Assembly: GCA_018402445.1 (NCBI GenBank)
Contig: JAGYIT010000006.1
Location: 1 to 64,000 of the forward strand
From: Akkermansiaceae bacterium
GTDB lineage: Bacteria > Verrucomicrobiota > Verrucomicrobiia > Verrucomicrobiales > Akkermansiaceae
Direction: 5' to 3'
DNA: 64,000 bases
Of this stretch, positions 45,850 to 55,072 are shown piece after piece. Under the pieces are notes generated by a model. That model saw only the letters and a list, made by a program, of their open reading frames with translations. It did no database searches and was not told the origin of the DNA. The translations under genes and the position numbers were made by a program. How positions within the stretch are numbered: position 1 is the first letter of the stretch; each line of letters starts with the position of its first letter.

Positions 45850-46986
45850 ATGGTAAATCGAAAATTTTGGCTGGACGCGATTGAAAGCGCTTGGAAGGAG
45901 CGCTCTATCGTGTGGCTTACCGGGGTCCGACGTGTTGGGAAAACCACCTTGGCCCGCTCGCTTGGGGATGTGGCCTACTACGATTGCGAACTGCCACGGG
46001 TCCGAAGGACGATGGAAGAGGATCCTGAAGGATTCCTGGATGAGCAAACCTGCGGACGGCTCATTTTGGACGAAATCCACCGGATCGGGAGCCCGTCGGA
46101 ATTGCTCAAAATAGCCGCCGACCATTATCCGCATTTACGGGTGCTTGCGACCGGTTCATCTACCTTGGGGGCGAGTTCGCGCTTCCGAGACACTCTCGCA
46201 GGGCGCAAGCGTCACCTTCACCTGCCTCCCGTGCTGTTTCGCGAACTCGCGGACTTCAACGGCGGGAACCTCAAGACCCGCCTGCTTCACGGCGGTTTGC
46301 CGGAAAATTTACTGGCCGGGGATTTCCCGGAAAAAGATTTCGCGGAATGGCTTGATGCCTACTGGGCGCGCGATATCCAGGAGTTATTCCGGCTTGAGAA
46401 ACGCTCGGCCTTTCTGAAGTTGCTTGAACTGCTTCTCACGCAAAGCGGCGGCTTGTGCGAACTCAATCAGCTCGCTCCTGCCTGTGGGGCAACCCGCCAA
46501 ACCCTCTCCAATTACCTAGGCGTACTCGAAGCCACAGGCGCGGTTCATGTGGTGCGACCTTTTTCGAGCAACCGTCAGCGGGAAATCATCGCGATGCCCA
46601 AAGTCTATGGTTTCGACACGGGATTTGTCTGCCATGCCCGCGGTTGGGGCGCGCTTCGTCAGGAAGATCTTGGCGGTCTTTGGGAACACCTTGTGCTGGA
46701 TGAACTGCGGGCACTCTTTCCGGTCGGCGAGATCTATCACTGGAGGGACAAACAAAAACATGAACTCGACTTCGTCCTCGCCCGCAAAGGGCTTCCGCCC
46801 ATCGCCATAGAATGCAAGTGGAAGCTCAAGGCGGCGGGAAAAAACTTTCCATCATTCAAAAACCTCTATCCAAAGGCCCGTCTTCTCATGATCACGACAG
46901 ATGCCGACAAGCCAAGGATCAACCGGCAATCCGGTGGCATCGAAACCGGCCTAGCGCATCTGGAGGCTGCGGTCCTCCCACTTTAA
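45850..46986 (+). CDS. AAA ATPase with DUF4143 C-terminus
   Basis: A 378-residue protein of the AAA_14/DUF4143 family. Walker A is WLTGVRRVGKTTLARS (about residues 22-37), Walker B is RLILDEIHRIG, and sensor 1 is LATGSSTLG. The C-terminal DUF4143 part contains TRQTLSNYLGVLEATG (winged-helix) and HELDFVLARKGLPPIAIECKW, a PD-(D/E)XK-like arrangement. The ATG at 45850 is preferred to a TTG six bases upstream. Function in this family is poorly known; it is common in defence and TA-rich regions. Confidence 0.88.
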   Translation: MVNRKFWLDAIESAWKERSIVWLTGVRRVGKTTLARSLGDVAYYDCELPRVRRTMEEDPEGFLDEQTCGRLILDEIHRIGSPSELLKIAADHYPHLRVLATGSSTLGASSRFRDTLAGRKRHLHLPPVLFRELADFNGGNLKTRLLHGGLPENLLAGDFPEKDFAEWLDAYWARDIQELFRLEKRSAFLKLLELLLTQSGGLCELNQLAPACGATRQTLSNYLGVLEATGAVHVVRPFSSNRQREIIAMPKVYGFDTGFVCHARGWGALRQEDLGGLWEHLVLDELRALFPVGEIYHWRDKQKHELDFVLARKGLPPIAIECKWKLKAAGKNFPSFKNLYPKARLLMITTDADKPRINRQSGGIETGLAHLEAAVLPL

Positions 46987-47571
46987 AAATGGTAGGGCGG
47001 ATCCGGCCCGGTCCGCCCTGATTAACTTCTTCCGCCGGGGGCTTCCTCTTTCTCTTCCCCAAGGGCATCCCCGTTTTACGGATAGCCCTTGCCGCCATTC
47101 GGCGGGAATTAGGGACAACCACGGCGGGATCGTCCCTACCATTCCGACATGGTAGGGCGGACTCAGCCTGATCCGCCCTGATTCCCTTCTTCCGCCGGGG
47201 GCTTCCTCTTTCTCTTTCTCTTCCTCAAGGGCTTCCTCGTTCCACGATGTGCCCTTGCCGCCATTCGGCGGATATCGTACGGCGGACTCGAGCCTGAGTC
47301 CGCCCTACCGGTTCACGATCTTCTCTCTCTTCCTCAAGGGCTTCCTCGTTCCACGATTAGCCCTTGCCGCCATTCGGCGGGAATTACGGCGGATCGGGCC
47401 GAGTCCGCCCTACCGGTTACGATCTTTCTCTTCCTCAAGGGCTTCCTCGTTCCACGATGTGCCCTTGCCGCCATTCGGCGGATTCTTGGGCGGATCGAGC
47501 CGAGTCCGCCCTACCGGCCCTTGCCGCCATTCGGCGGGATCGTCCCTACCGGGGATCGTCCCTGCCGCTGG
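46987..47571. repeat. REP composites including a distorted AGCCTGAGTCC unit
   Basis: Palindromes at about 46992-47020 and 47151-47180, an AAGGGCA...AGCCCTT stem, a GGACAA...TCGTCC hairpin (47112-47138), and three right halves (to 47518). One near 47279-47307 has its arms altered to ACGGCGGACTCGAGCCTGAG. It ends with GGGATCGTCCCTACC. Confidence 0.75.
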
Positions 47572-48033
47572 TTAGTCACCCAATCCCGAAAGCGGTATGA
47601 TGATGAGCGGTGTGGTTACTGGATAATCCTTCTCATTGGCGGTGATAAGAGCATGCATTCCGGATACTGATGCGGTCGCGAGAATCTGTAAGTCATGCAA
47701 TCTCTTGCCGCATATTCGATATTTGCCGGCCCATTCAATGAACAACTCTCCAGCTTGCAGGGTTTCAGCAACCAACGAAACTCTTTTTTGAAATCGTTTG
47801 ATGTTTTCGAGAGCAAGCTCCGACGACATGCCCAAACCATTGTTTTCAATCGGCCTTGTCGCCACGACCAGGTATTCGCGGAGAACCTGGGTGCCTAGAA
47901 AGAGATCCACCCCATCGTCGGAAGCATTTCGAAACAAGCTCTGTGCCTGGGCATGAAATCGCCGTCCCTCATCTGTTGCTTCGAGAAGCACGTTGGTGTC
48001 CACCAGAACCTTTGTGCCCCGCTCAATCCTCAT
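47572..48033 (-). CDS. FitB/VapC-type PIN toxin
   Basis: A 153-residue PIN protein: MRIERGTKVLVDTNVLLEAT (first Asp), GTQVLREYLVVATRP (Glu), and KRLHDLQILATASVSGMHALITANEKDY (second Asp pair). The ATG at 48033 overlaps the antitoxin's 3' end (stop at 48023-48025) by 11 bases. It is divergent from the other PIN genes in the window. Confidence 0.9.
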   Translation of the reverse strand: MRIERGTKVLVDTNVLLEATDEGRRFHAQAQSLFRNASDDGVDLFLGTQVLREYLVVATRPIENNGLGMSSELALENIKRFQKRVSLVAETLQAGELFIEWAGKYRICGKRLHDLQILATASVSGMHALITANEKDYPVTTPLIIIPLSGLGD

Positions 48034-48241
48034 AAATACCCTCCCTCGACCAGTCCTGATTGCCGTGTGTCCTGACCGTATGAAGTGAAAATTCCGAATT
48101 GTCATCGGATCCGGCCTGTTTCGCAGCCTCTTCCAGTAAAACCTGCAATTCGCCCTGCAACGAGCGGTGATGCCTGCTGGCTCGTCGCTTGAGTCGCTCG
48201 ATTGTTTGCTCCGGAACGTCGCGGATATGTAACGATTTCAT
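48023..48241 (-). CDS. FitA-like RHH antitoxin
   Basis: A 72-residue protein: MKSLHIRDVPEQTIERLKRRASRHHRSLQGEL is the FitA-type ribbon-helix-helix, in which the first beta strand binds DNA. The C-terminal tail HTVRTHGNQDWSREGIYED would insert into the PIN toxin. The ATG at 48241 is followed on the minus strand by the overlapping toxin gene. Confidence 0.9.
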   Translation of the reverse strand: MKSLHIRDVPEQTIERLKRRASRHHRSLQGELQVLLEEAAKQAGSDDNSEFSLHTVRTHGNQDWSREGIYED

Positions 48242-48836
48242 AGTGGTAGCATAATGTAGCCAGTAAAAGAAGCAAGCGGTAAATAGCAATATGGTAGGGC
48301 GGATCCGGCCCGGTCCGCCCTGATTACCTTCTTCCGCCGGGCTTGTCCTTCACAGCGCAGCGACGTAGGAGGCTTCCTCTTTCTCTTCCTCAAGGGCTTC
48401 CTCGTTTCACGGATTAGCCCTTGCCGCCATTCGGCGGGAATTACGGCGGATCGAGCCGAGTCCGCCCTACCGTTTACGATCTTTCTCTTCCCCAAGGGCT
48501 TGCCCGTTTCACGATTAGCCCTTGCCGCCATTCGGCGGGAATTACGGCGGATCGAGCCGAGTCCGCCCTACCGTTTACGATCTTTCTCTTCCTCAAGGGC
48601 TTCCTCGTTTTACGGATTAGCCCTTGCCGCCATTCGGCGGGAATTACGGCGGATCGAGCCGAGTCCGCCCTACCGGTTACGATCTTTCTCTTCCTCAAGG
48701 GCTTCCTCGTTCCACGATTAGCCCTTGCCGCCATTCGGCGGATTCTACGGCGGATCGAGCCGAGTCCGCCCTACCGCCTTCTCCCATTCGCGGTTCAATT
48801 CTTCCTCTAATTTCAGCGTTTCAGTTTTACCCCTCA
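48242..48836. repeat. REP left half plus four right halves at about 101-bp period
   Basis: One AGGGCGGA/TCCGCCCT palindrome (about 48294-48322) with a TTCACAGCGCAGCGACGTAG-type insert, then right halves ending CCCTACC at about 48471, 48572, 48673 and 48775, most with the ATTACGGCGGATCGAGCCGA-type arm. The unit boundary TTTACGATCTTTCTCTTCC is constant, so this is recent tandem amplification. Confidence 0.85.
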
Positions 48837-49754
48837 ATGATTTCCAAAGTTTGTATTGGGGCAGTGTTTGCGACCATGAATCGCGCATCGACGGCGGAGG
48901 CTTGCGTGCGTGCCTTGGCCTTGCAAACGCGGCCGCCTGAGCTGGTGGTGGTGGCCGATAATGTTTCCTCGGATGGGACGGCGGATCGCTTGGAAGCGAT
49001 GACGGACTTGCCATTTCAGCTCGTCGTCATCCGGATGAAGGAGAACCGCGGCAACGCCGGCGGCGTGGAAGAGGCGATGGAGCTGGCCTTTGCGCGCGGC
49101 GCGGATTTCGTGTGGATCTTGGACGATGATTCCGTTCCGCGAAAAGAGGCGTTGCAGGCGCTGTTGTCCGTGGATCTGGAGCCCTCGGTGGTGCGTCATG
49201 CCATGCAGATCGACCCCAAGAGCGGGCGGTTGACATGGCCGATGTGGGTGCGATGTGAGCGGGAGTGGAGTTTGGTGGAGGAGTTGGGAAAATTTTCAGG
49301 AAAGGATTGGATCGAAACCCGCGCCTCGTGGACGTGTGCGATGATATCGCGGGAAGTGCGGGAGGCGGTGGGACCGGTGAATGGGGCTCTATTCATCCGC
49401 GGCGAGGACGAGGAGTATCCTTGGCGGATCGCGCAGGCGGGCTTCACCTTTGCGGGCGTGACCGGCGCGGTGATGGACCACCCTGGCCCGGAAAATATCG
49501 TGCGTTGGAGCTGCTTTGGGAAAAACCTTTTCATGGAGCGCTCTTTAGCGGATTGGAAGCTCTACTACAAAACCCGTAATATGGTCTGGCTTAAGCGGCA
49601 ACAAACGGGAAGCTTGGGAGCCATCGCGATGGCGGCCGCCTACGCGGTGGCGGTTTTTTGGATCGACGGGCCGTCAAGGTTTCCGCTCGTGTGGAGCGCC
49701 GTCCGCGACGGATGGAGCGGCAGGCTCGGCCGCTGGGAGTGCCATCCAACGTGA
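48837..49754 (+). CDS. GT2 family glycosyltransferase
   Basis: A 305-residue GT-A enzyme: CIGAVFATMNRASTAEACVR, VVADNVSSDGTADRLE and DFVWILDDDSVPRKEAL with the metal-binding DDD. The later FIRGEDEEYPWRIAQAG matches the EDxExxxR substrate motif, and a C-terminal hydrophobic stretch (AIAMAAAYAVAVFWI) may bind the membrane. ATG 48837 is chosen; the upstream frame translates REP repeats. Its 3' end overlaps the convergent VanZ-like gene by 81 bp. Confidence 0.88.
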   Translation: MISKVCIGAVFATMNRASTAEACVRALALQTRPPELVVVADNVSSDGTADRLEAMTDLPFQLVVIRMKENRGNAGGVEEAMELAFARGADFVWILDDDSVPRKEALQALLSVDLEPSVVRHAMQIDPKSGRLTWPMWVRCEREWSLVEELGKFSGKDWIETRASWTCAMISREVREAVGPVNGALFIRGEDEEYPWRIAQAGFTFAGVTGAVMDHPGPENIVRWSCFGKNLFMERSLADWKLYYKTRNMVWLKRQQTGSLGAIAMAAAYAVAVFWIDGPSRFPLVWSAVRDGWSGRLGRWECHPT

Positions 49755-50879
49755 AAGGGCGCTCCATCGGTTGAGTTTCCAGAACAGCAACCAGCCTACC
49801 GTGATACCCACCGCGCCGCAGATAAGATCCATGAAATCCACGAAGTCAAAGCCGTAGCCGAGTCCGGTCTGCGCCCCTTCGATCGCAAGAACCAAGCCGC
49901 CTGCAAGCCATGTGGCGCGGCGCGTTCCCACAAGGTATGAGAAAAGCAAAGTAATCCCGACCACGAAACCGGTGTGGAGAAGCAGTCTCTGGTTTTTAAG
50001 ATAACTCCTTAACTGCATGATCCACCCGCCCTGTTCCGGAATTTTTCCCAACGCCCCTTGGCTCGCAATGCCTTGGGGCGTTTTTGTTTCGGCCGCGGCG
50101 GATTTCACGGCAAGTGGGGCAGCGGGTGTATGCACGCTTGCGCCCAGATCATAGGGAATGAGCAGCGGGTAAATCCTCTCCCAGGGGCCGGGAAAGGCAA
50201 AAAGAGCACCCATCACCACCCACAGCGAAGCGGCCGCGGCACGGCGAGGCCAGGCGACTTTCGGGAAGCCCGAGAGACACGCAAAGAACCATGAGAACCA
50301 GCAGGCTACGAGAACCCAGCGCATCCAGTGCCATGCCGCCCGGTGCCTGACAGGCGTCAATTCCACCGCCGCAATGGACATTTCGCCGGAGGCGGCCAAA
50401 TTCTCGATCACGAGGACGGGATAGCCCTTGCCGAAGGACGGCTGCGTAACCAGGGAAATGCCGTCTTGCCTTTCATCGCCGCGCACGGACGCTACCCGAT
50501 CGATATCCACTAGCCCGTTTTCCCGGTCTGATAGCCACCGGAGAAAGATGCGTCCATCCTCCCATTCCTGTTTCCCACGGACTAGATTTCTGCAGGAAAA
50601 GTCCAGCCGGGTGTGAATCGCCTCTAGGGGAGCCGAGACGGGTATCCGGAAGGTGATGTGGACATGGGGGCGGCCGGGAAGGGCCTTTACGCGCAAGATC
50701 GTGCCGTCTTTCCCTAGCTCCCATGAGGCTCCCTCAGGGAGATTCGGGAGCGCAGATTGGAGCTCGTCCATACCTACGGACAGCTGATTATCCAGCCGCT
50801 CGAACCGGTATCCGCGCAGCAGACACAGCCCGAGGATCAGAAGCGGAAGCGAAAGGATCAGAAGCCAGCGGCGAAACAC
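49674..50879 (-). CDS. VanZ-like membrane protein
   Basis: A 401-residue protein with an N-terminal membrane anchor (LLILSLPLLILGLCLL), a ~150-residue extracytoplasmic region without recognised motifs, then about six helices. The last part, HTGFVVGITLLFSYLVGTRR ... GFDFVDFMDLICGAVGITVGW, fits a VanZ-like fold. It is encoded on the opposite strand, converging with the GT2 gene. VanZ-like proteins often accompany exopolysaccharide loci; exact role unknown. The 324-bp divergent spacer to wcaJ may hold promoters for both. Confidence 0.6.
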   Translation of the reverse strand: MFRRWLLILSLPLLILGLCLLRGYRFERLDNQLSVGMDELQSALPNLPEGASWELGKDGTILRVKALPGRPHVHITFRIPVSAPLEAIHTRLDFSCRNLVRGKQEWEDGRIFLRWLSDRENGLVDIDRVASVRGDERQDGISLVTQPSFGKGYPVLVIENLAASGEMSIAAVELTPVRHRAAWHWMRWVLVACWFSWFFACLSGFPKVAWPRRAAAASLWVVMGALFAFPGPWERIYPLLIPYDLGASVHTPAAPLAVKSAAAETKTPQGIASQGALGKIPEQGGWIMQLRSYLKNQRLLLHTGFVVGITLLFSYLVGTRRATWLAGGLVLAIEGAQTGLGYGFDFVDFMDLICGAVGITVGWLLFWKLNRWSALSRWMALPAAEPAAPSVADGAPHERKP

Positions 50880-51203
50880 GCGGAAAGAGCATCAGGATGC
50901 CAGCCGGATACCAGTTTCTTTTTCGTGTTCCTTGCCCTTACGAACTAGTTCTTTCAAAGTAGGATCTTCTTTGTTTTTCGCTCCGTCATCCGCAGAAAAC
51001 CACGGACGACCACATCGGGATCGTCCTTGCCATCGTCTTTACCTAGGGTTGGGCGGCTCTGGGAGAATTGCGTGGCAAGCTGGGGCGGATTTCCCGGCCA
51101 TCCACCCAAAAGTAAATTTCAATACAAAGATAGATTCACCCAATTCCTCTTTCCATTTACGGCGCAACGGAACAACCTACCGCCGCCTTTTGATTTTCGA
51201 CTC
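50880..51203. other. Divergent intergenic region, VanZ-like gene and sugar transferase
   Basis: 324 bp without an ORF. It contains one GGACGACCACATCGGGATCG-type REP tail near 51003-51027, no full composites and no heptad tract. Being between divergent genes, it should contain both promoters; I cannot place them with confidence. Confidence 0.5.
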
Positions 51204-52610
51204 ATGATTCACAGCCGCAAAGATTCCTTCAACATTCAATTACTGCAGATCACGGATGCGTTTCTTATCTGGGCGGCGTTCTGGATCGCGAGCCTGCTCC
51301 GGGAAAGTATCTTCCTCTTAGCCGACCGGTCTCTAGGCGAAAGGGAGAGCCTCTACACGATGGCATGGGCGCTCTATATCGCGGTGCCGTTTACGCCGCT
51401 GGTGTTGGAGCGCTTCGGCTTCTATGAGCGGATGGGATCTAAGAACCCAAGCAGCTCGGCGTGGCAGCTTATCCAAGGGATTTTTATCATCGGTCTGTTC
51501 ATTTCACTCTTCGCCTTGTTCGCGAAGGCGGAGGGGGCACGCCGCCTGATCCTTGGTATGGGCGGCATACTGATGTTCGTTTTCCTTTTCATCCGAGAGC
51601 GCATCTCGAAATCCTACATCGCCCTACGGCGGAAGCGTGGCATCGGCGGCGAGCGGGTGATCCTTACCGGATCGGATACGGAAATCGACGAGCTGCTGGC
51701 GGATCTTGACGCCGAAGCAGTGGCGGACTGGGATATCGTCGAGCGCTTCGATCTTTGCGCTAGAGAAACCGAAGAGCTCTTCGTCCTGCTGAAAAAAGAG
51801 TCCATCGGGCGGGTGGTATTCGCAGCAAAGAACACGCCCTTCGAGAAGGTGGCTCAGGCTGTCGAGGCATGCGAATTGCAAGGGGTGGAGGCATGGATCG
51901 CCGCCTCGTTCATCCGCAGCCAGATCGCGCGGCCGGTGTTCGACTCGGTGGGATCGAAGCCGATGCTGGTCCTGCGCTCGACCCCGGAGCTTTCTTGGGA
52001 GCTCATGGCGAAGAGCGTGATCGATCGGATCGGATCTTTCCTCCTAATTGCGGTGACCCTACCGCTATGGATCATCGCGGCGATCGGCATCAAGATCGCG
52101 AGCCCAGGGGCTCCGGTTTTGTTCTCACAAATGCGTGCGGGGCGCTACGGCAAGCCTTTCCGGATGTGGAAATTCCGCACGATGGTTGCCAATGCCGAGG
52201 AGCTGCTCGAACAGATTAAGAAAGAAAGCGGCAACCAGATGGAAGGACCGGTTTTCAAGCTCGACCAAGACCCGCGTATTTTCCCATTCGGCTCAGTGCT
52301 ACGTAAATTCAGCATCGATGAGCTACCGCAGCTTTGGAACGTGCTCAGAGGGTCTATGAGTCTGGTGGGTCCGCGCCCGCTGCCGCTTTACGAAGTGGAG
52401 GCCTTCTCAGAGATCTCCCACCGCCGCCGCCTGAGCGTGAAACCAGGCATCACCTGTGAATGGCAGGCGGGCGGGCGGAACAAGATCACCAGCTTTGACG
52501 ATTGGGTGGAGATGGACTTGCGATATATCGACAACTGGTCGCTATGGCTCGATTTCCAGATCCTGCTAAAAACGATCCCCGCCGTGCTTTTCGCGAAAGG
52601 CGCAAAATAA
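51204..52610 (+). CDS. Polyprenyl glycosylphosphotransferase (WcaJ-like)
   Basis: A 468-residue initiating sugar transferase. Four N-terminal helices (about residues 15-130) are followed by a cytosolic CoA-binding-like domain (GERVILTGSDTEIDEL) and one more helix (SFLLIAVTLPLWIIAAIGI). The C-terminal catalytic domain has PVLFSQMRAGRYGKPFRMWKFRTM, FSIDELPQLWNVLRGSMSLV, GPRPLP and KPGITCEWQ, the conserved motifs. It transfers a sugar-1-phosphate to undecaprenyl phosphate, the first step of repeat-unit assembly. Confidence 0.92.
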   Translation: MIHSRKDSFNIQLLQITDAFLIWAAFWIASLLRESIFLLADRSLGERESLYTMAWALYIAVPFTPLVLERFGFYERMGSKNPSSSAWQLIQGIFIIGLFISLFALFAKAEGARRLILGMGGILMFVFLFIRERISKSYIALRRKRGIGGERVILTGSDTEIDELLADLDAEAVADWDIVERFDLCARETEELFVLLKKESIGRVVFAAKNTPFEKVAQAVEACELQGVEAWIAASFIRSQIARPVFDSVGSKPMLVLRSTPELSWELMAKSVIDRIGSFLLIAVTLPLWIIAAIGIKIASPGAPVLFSQMRAGRYGKPFRMWKFRTMVANAEELLEQIKKESGNQMEGPVFKLDQDPRIFPFGSVLRKFSIDELPQLWNVLRGSMSLVGPRPLPLYEVEAFSEISHRRRLSVKPGITCEWQAGGRNKITSFDDWVEMDLRYIDNWSLWLDFQILLKTIPAVLFAKGAK

Positions 52611-52740
52611 GCATGGAGGGGCGAATCGATCATCCGCCCCGTCCCATGAGGTGCCGTTGGGAAGAGCGGACCCACACATCATCGTATCCCCGGGTCATTT
52701 GGGATTGTGATCCGCCCCTTCATGCCCACTGAATAACCCC

Positions 52741-54948
52741 ATGGCCACGATCTCCTCCCTCCTCTGGATCCTCGGATTTATCCTGTCCGTTGTCATCGCG
52801 CCGCAACTACGGATGTGGACATGGGGGCCGACGATGCTCTGCTTCGGAGCCGCCACGCTTTTCGCGTTACCGGTTTTACTCCGGAAAGACCTCGGGCGTG
52901 AGGCGCTCTATGTGCTAATCCCTGGCATCGCCACGGCGGGGTGGATCGCGCTGCGGTCTTTTGTCTCCCCGGTAGCGGAACTGGCTACTGCGGATCTATT
53001 GTTGCTCTCGATGGCGGTCTCGACTTTCCTAGTGTTCCGCGCGGCGGGCGGCGGCGGGCTTGCCGGGAAATTGCTAGCTAGCGGCATCGCGCTTACCCTC
53101 GCGGCCTCTCTGTGGGTGATCGGTAAGCAGGTTTTGGATCCGTCTTTCTCGCCCGTTTTCCCAGCGCGTGGCGCAGATTTTATTCGCGGATTTTTCGGGC
53201 ACTACAGCTATTGCGCTGCTTTTCTGGTGCCGAGCGCCTTGCTGTTGGCAGGGCTGGGTCTTCACGGGCGTTTCCACACGGCGACACGCATCCTACTACT
53301 CCTGCTGGCGGTGGCCGGTCTTGTAGCGGTGGTACTCACAAAATCACGCGGCGGGGTCATTGGTGCGGGGGTCGGCACGGCTGCGTTGGCTCTAGGTAGC
53401 GTCCTAATCGGAAAACGGGATGGTAAGCGATGGTTCGTGCCGGTAGCAATCATCGCGCCGCTCGCTCTAATCGGTGCGACCGTGCTATTTCTGAATTTGC
53501 TCGGTAACGTGCAGGAACAACGCGGCGGCGGTGAGCTGACCGGGATGCTCGACAACACGATCCGCTTCTACATGTTGGGGATGGCGATGAGCTGTATCGC
53601 GATGCATCCGTGGCTGGGGGGCGGCAGCCGGAGCTTCAGTTGGGAAAGCTTTCAGGCATGGGACGTGGCGGCATACGGGCGGGGTTCCCATAAGCCAGAA
53701 CACGTCCATAACGAGTTGGTGCAAACGATCGTCGATTATGGAATAATCGGCGGGGCCTTGCTCCTTCTTTTCCTTGGTTGTGTAGTATTTGCCGCACTGA
53801 TGCAGAGCACCGCGAAAGATTCCTCGGGAAACCCCAGGCCGATGGACGGTTGGAGGATCGGGGGACTAGCCGGCTTGGCGGGCCTGTTTGCTCAATCCCA
53901 GTTCGAGGGAATCCTGCGCATCCCTCCCGGAGCCATCCTGCTCGGTCTTTGTCTCGCCTCTGCCACCGCTTCCTTCGGCGGCCGCCCCGTGATCCAGCGC
54001 CTATCGATCTCCAGCGCCATCATGGTTGTATGTGGCCTTGCAGCAGTAATCCCGCTTCTCGCTTACGGCTGGAAAGGAACCAAGGCCATACCCGCGCTAT
54101 GGCCCGCTTACTTTTCCCCAATCCCACTTGGAAACGAAGCGATGCTCGATGCTCTCACCGAGGGTATCGAGACCTGGCCGATGAATCCCCTACTGCACCG
54201 GAGGGGAGTGCTCCATCGCAAGCTTGCTGCAGAAGAGGGGCTTTCCCAATCAGAAAGGCAGGAAGCGCTCGAACTCGCACTCGCCGATTTCCGATACGCC
54301 TCGGAGCTACATCCGCTCGATCCCACCAACCTTCTCAACCAAGCAGGAACTCTGAACCTGCTCGGCAGGGGCGCGGAAGCGGAGCTGCTTTACCTCCGCG
54401 CGATCACGGCACAGGGCGGTATGGAGGCGGCTTTTAATGCGAATTACTACTTCGCAGAGTTCCTGCTGCGCAAAGGTATTTCCGAATACAGCCGTGACGA
54501 TTTTCTTTCCGCGCAGACGACCCTTCAGATCGCGGCCCGGCACATGGACAGGGCGCTGGAACTCAGCAAGGGCTGGTCGATGGGGGTGTCTGGTTCTGAT
54601 CTGAAGGTGAACATTCGCTCCGCCTACGGCCAGGCATTAGAGACTAGCGGTGATCTCCGTGGTGCGCTCGAGCAGTATGATCTTGTCACCACCGTGCGGA
54701 TGGGCGGCAGCGCCGATTACCTCGCCGGGCTGATGTTGGGGAAACGCGCGGTGGCGGTATGGGGCGAGCGCCGTTCGGAAGACGCACTACGGCTGTTCAT
54801 CGAGGCCGAACAACGTGTTATCAAAGCACGACCACTGCCCGCGGGAGTTACCGAAGCCGAGCGGGTCGAGTATCGTGATTACCTGCGCCGCACTATCAAA
54901 TACCTACAGGGAGCCAAGGTGGTGCCTTCTGAAAAACTGGATTTTTGA
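52741..54948 (+). CDS. O-antigen ligase family protein with TPR-like C-terminus
   Basis: A 735-residue protein. About 12 transmembrane helices occupy residues 1-430, with TKSRGGVIGAGVGTAAL and, after the large loop, HKPEHVHNELVQTIVDYGII, the conserved His-containing motif of the Wzy/WaaL family. The remaining ~280 residues are helical repeats (LADFRYASELHPLDPTNLLN, ALEQYDLV) typical of TPR. It would ligate or polymerise glycan; the TPR part may bind partners or acceptors. It is distinct from the 16334 gene, so the cluster has two such proteins. The 130-bp upstream gap has GGGGCG...CGCCCC inverted repeats. Confidence 0.85.
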   Translation: MATISSLLWILGFILSVVIAPQLRMWTWGPTMLCFGAATLFALPVLLRKDLGREALYVLIPGIATAGWIALRSFVSPVAELATADLLLLSMAVSTFLVFRAAGGGGLAGKLLASGIALTLAASLWVIGKQVLDPSFSPVFPARGADFIRGFFGHYSYCAAFLVPSALLLAGLGLHGRFHTATRILLLLLAVAGLVAVVLTKSRGGVIGAGVGTAALALGSVLIGKRDGKRWFVPVAIIAPLALIGATVLFLNLLGNVQEQRGGGELTGMLDNTIRFYMLGMAMSCIAMHPWLGGGSRSFSWESFQAWDVAAYGRGSHKPEHVHNELVQTIVDYGIIGGALLLLFLGCVVFAALMQSTAKDSSGNPRPMDGWRIGGLAGLAGLFAQSQFEGILRIPPGAILLGLCLASATASFGGRPVIQRLSISSAIMVVCGLAAVIPLLAYGWKGTKAIPALWPAYFSPIPLGNEAMLDALTEGIETWPMNPLLHRRGVLHRKLAAEEGLSQSERQEALELALADFRYASELHPLDPTNLLNQAGTLNLLGRGAEAELLYLRAITAQGGMEAAFNANYYFAEFLLRKGISEYSRDDFLSAQTTLQIAARHMDRALELSKGWSMGVSGSDLKVNIRSAYGQALETSGDLRGALEQYDLVTTVRMGGSADYLAGLMLGKRAVAVWGERRSEDALRLFIEAEQRVIKARPLPAGVTEAERVEYRDYLRRTIKYLQGAKVVPSEKLDF

Positions 54949-55072
54949 ATGGGCGGGGAATCCAACCTCTTCATTCGTGAGATTCTACAAATTCGTGGTT
55001 TCTTTTTCACAAACAGATCGGGCGCCATGCACTAGAGCGAGCAAGCCAAAAGCAAGGCTCGGCGATCAGAGG

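Noticed and set aside
48624..48836. REP-encoded extension of the GT2 gene
   Set aside because: Residues repeat every 101 bp in line with the REP array; the GT2 fold begins at 48837.
52611..52740. Riboswitch or terminator between wcaJ and the ligase gene
   Set aside because: GGGGCG/CGCCCC inverted repeats are present but there is no T run or recognisable aptamer core.
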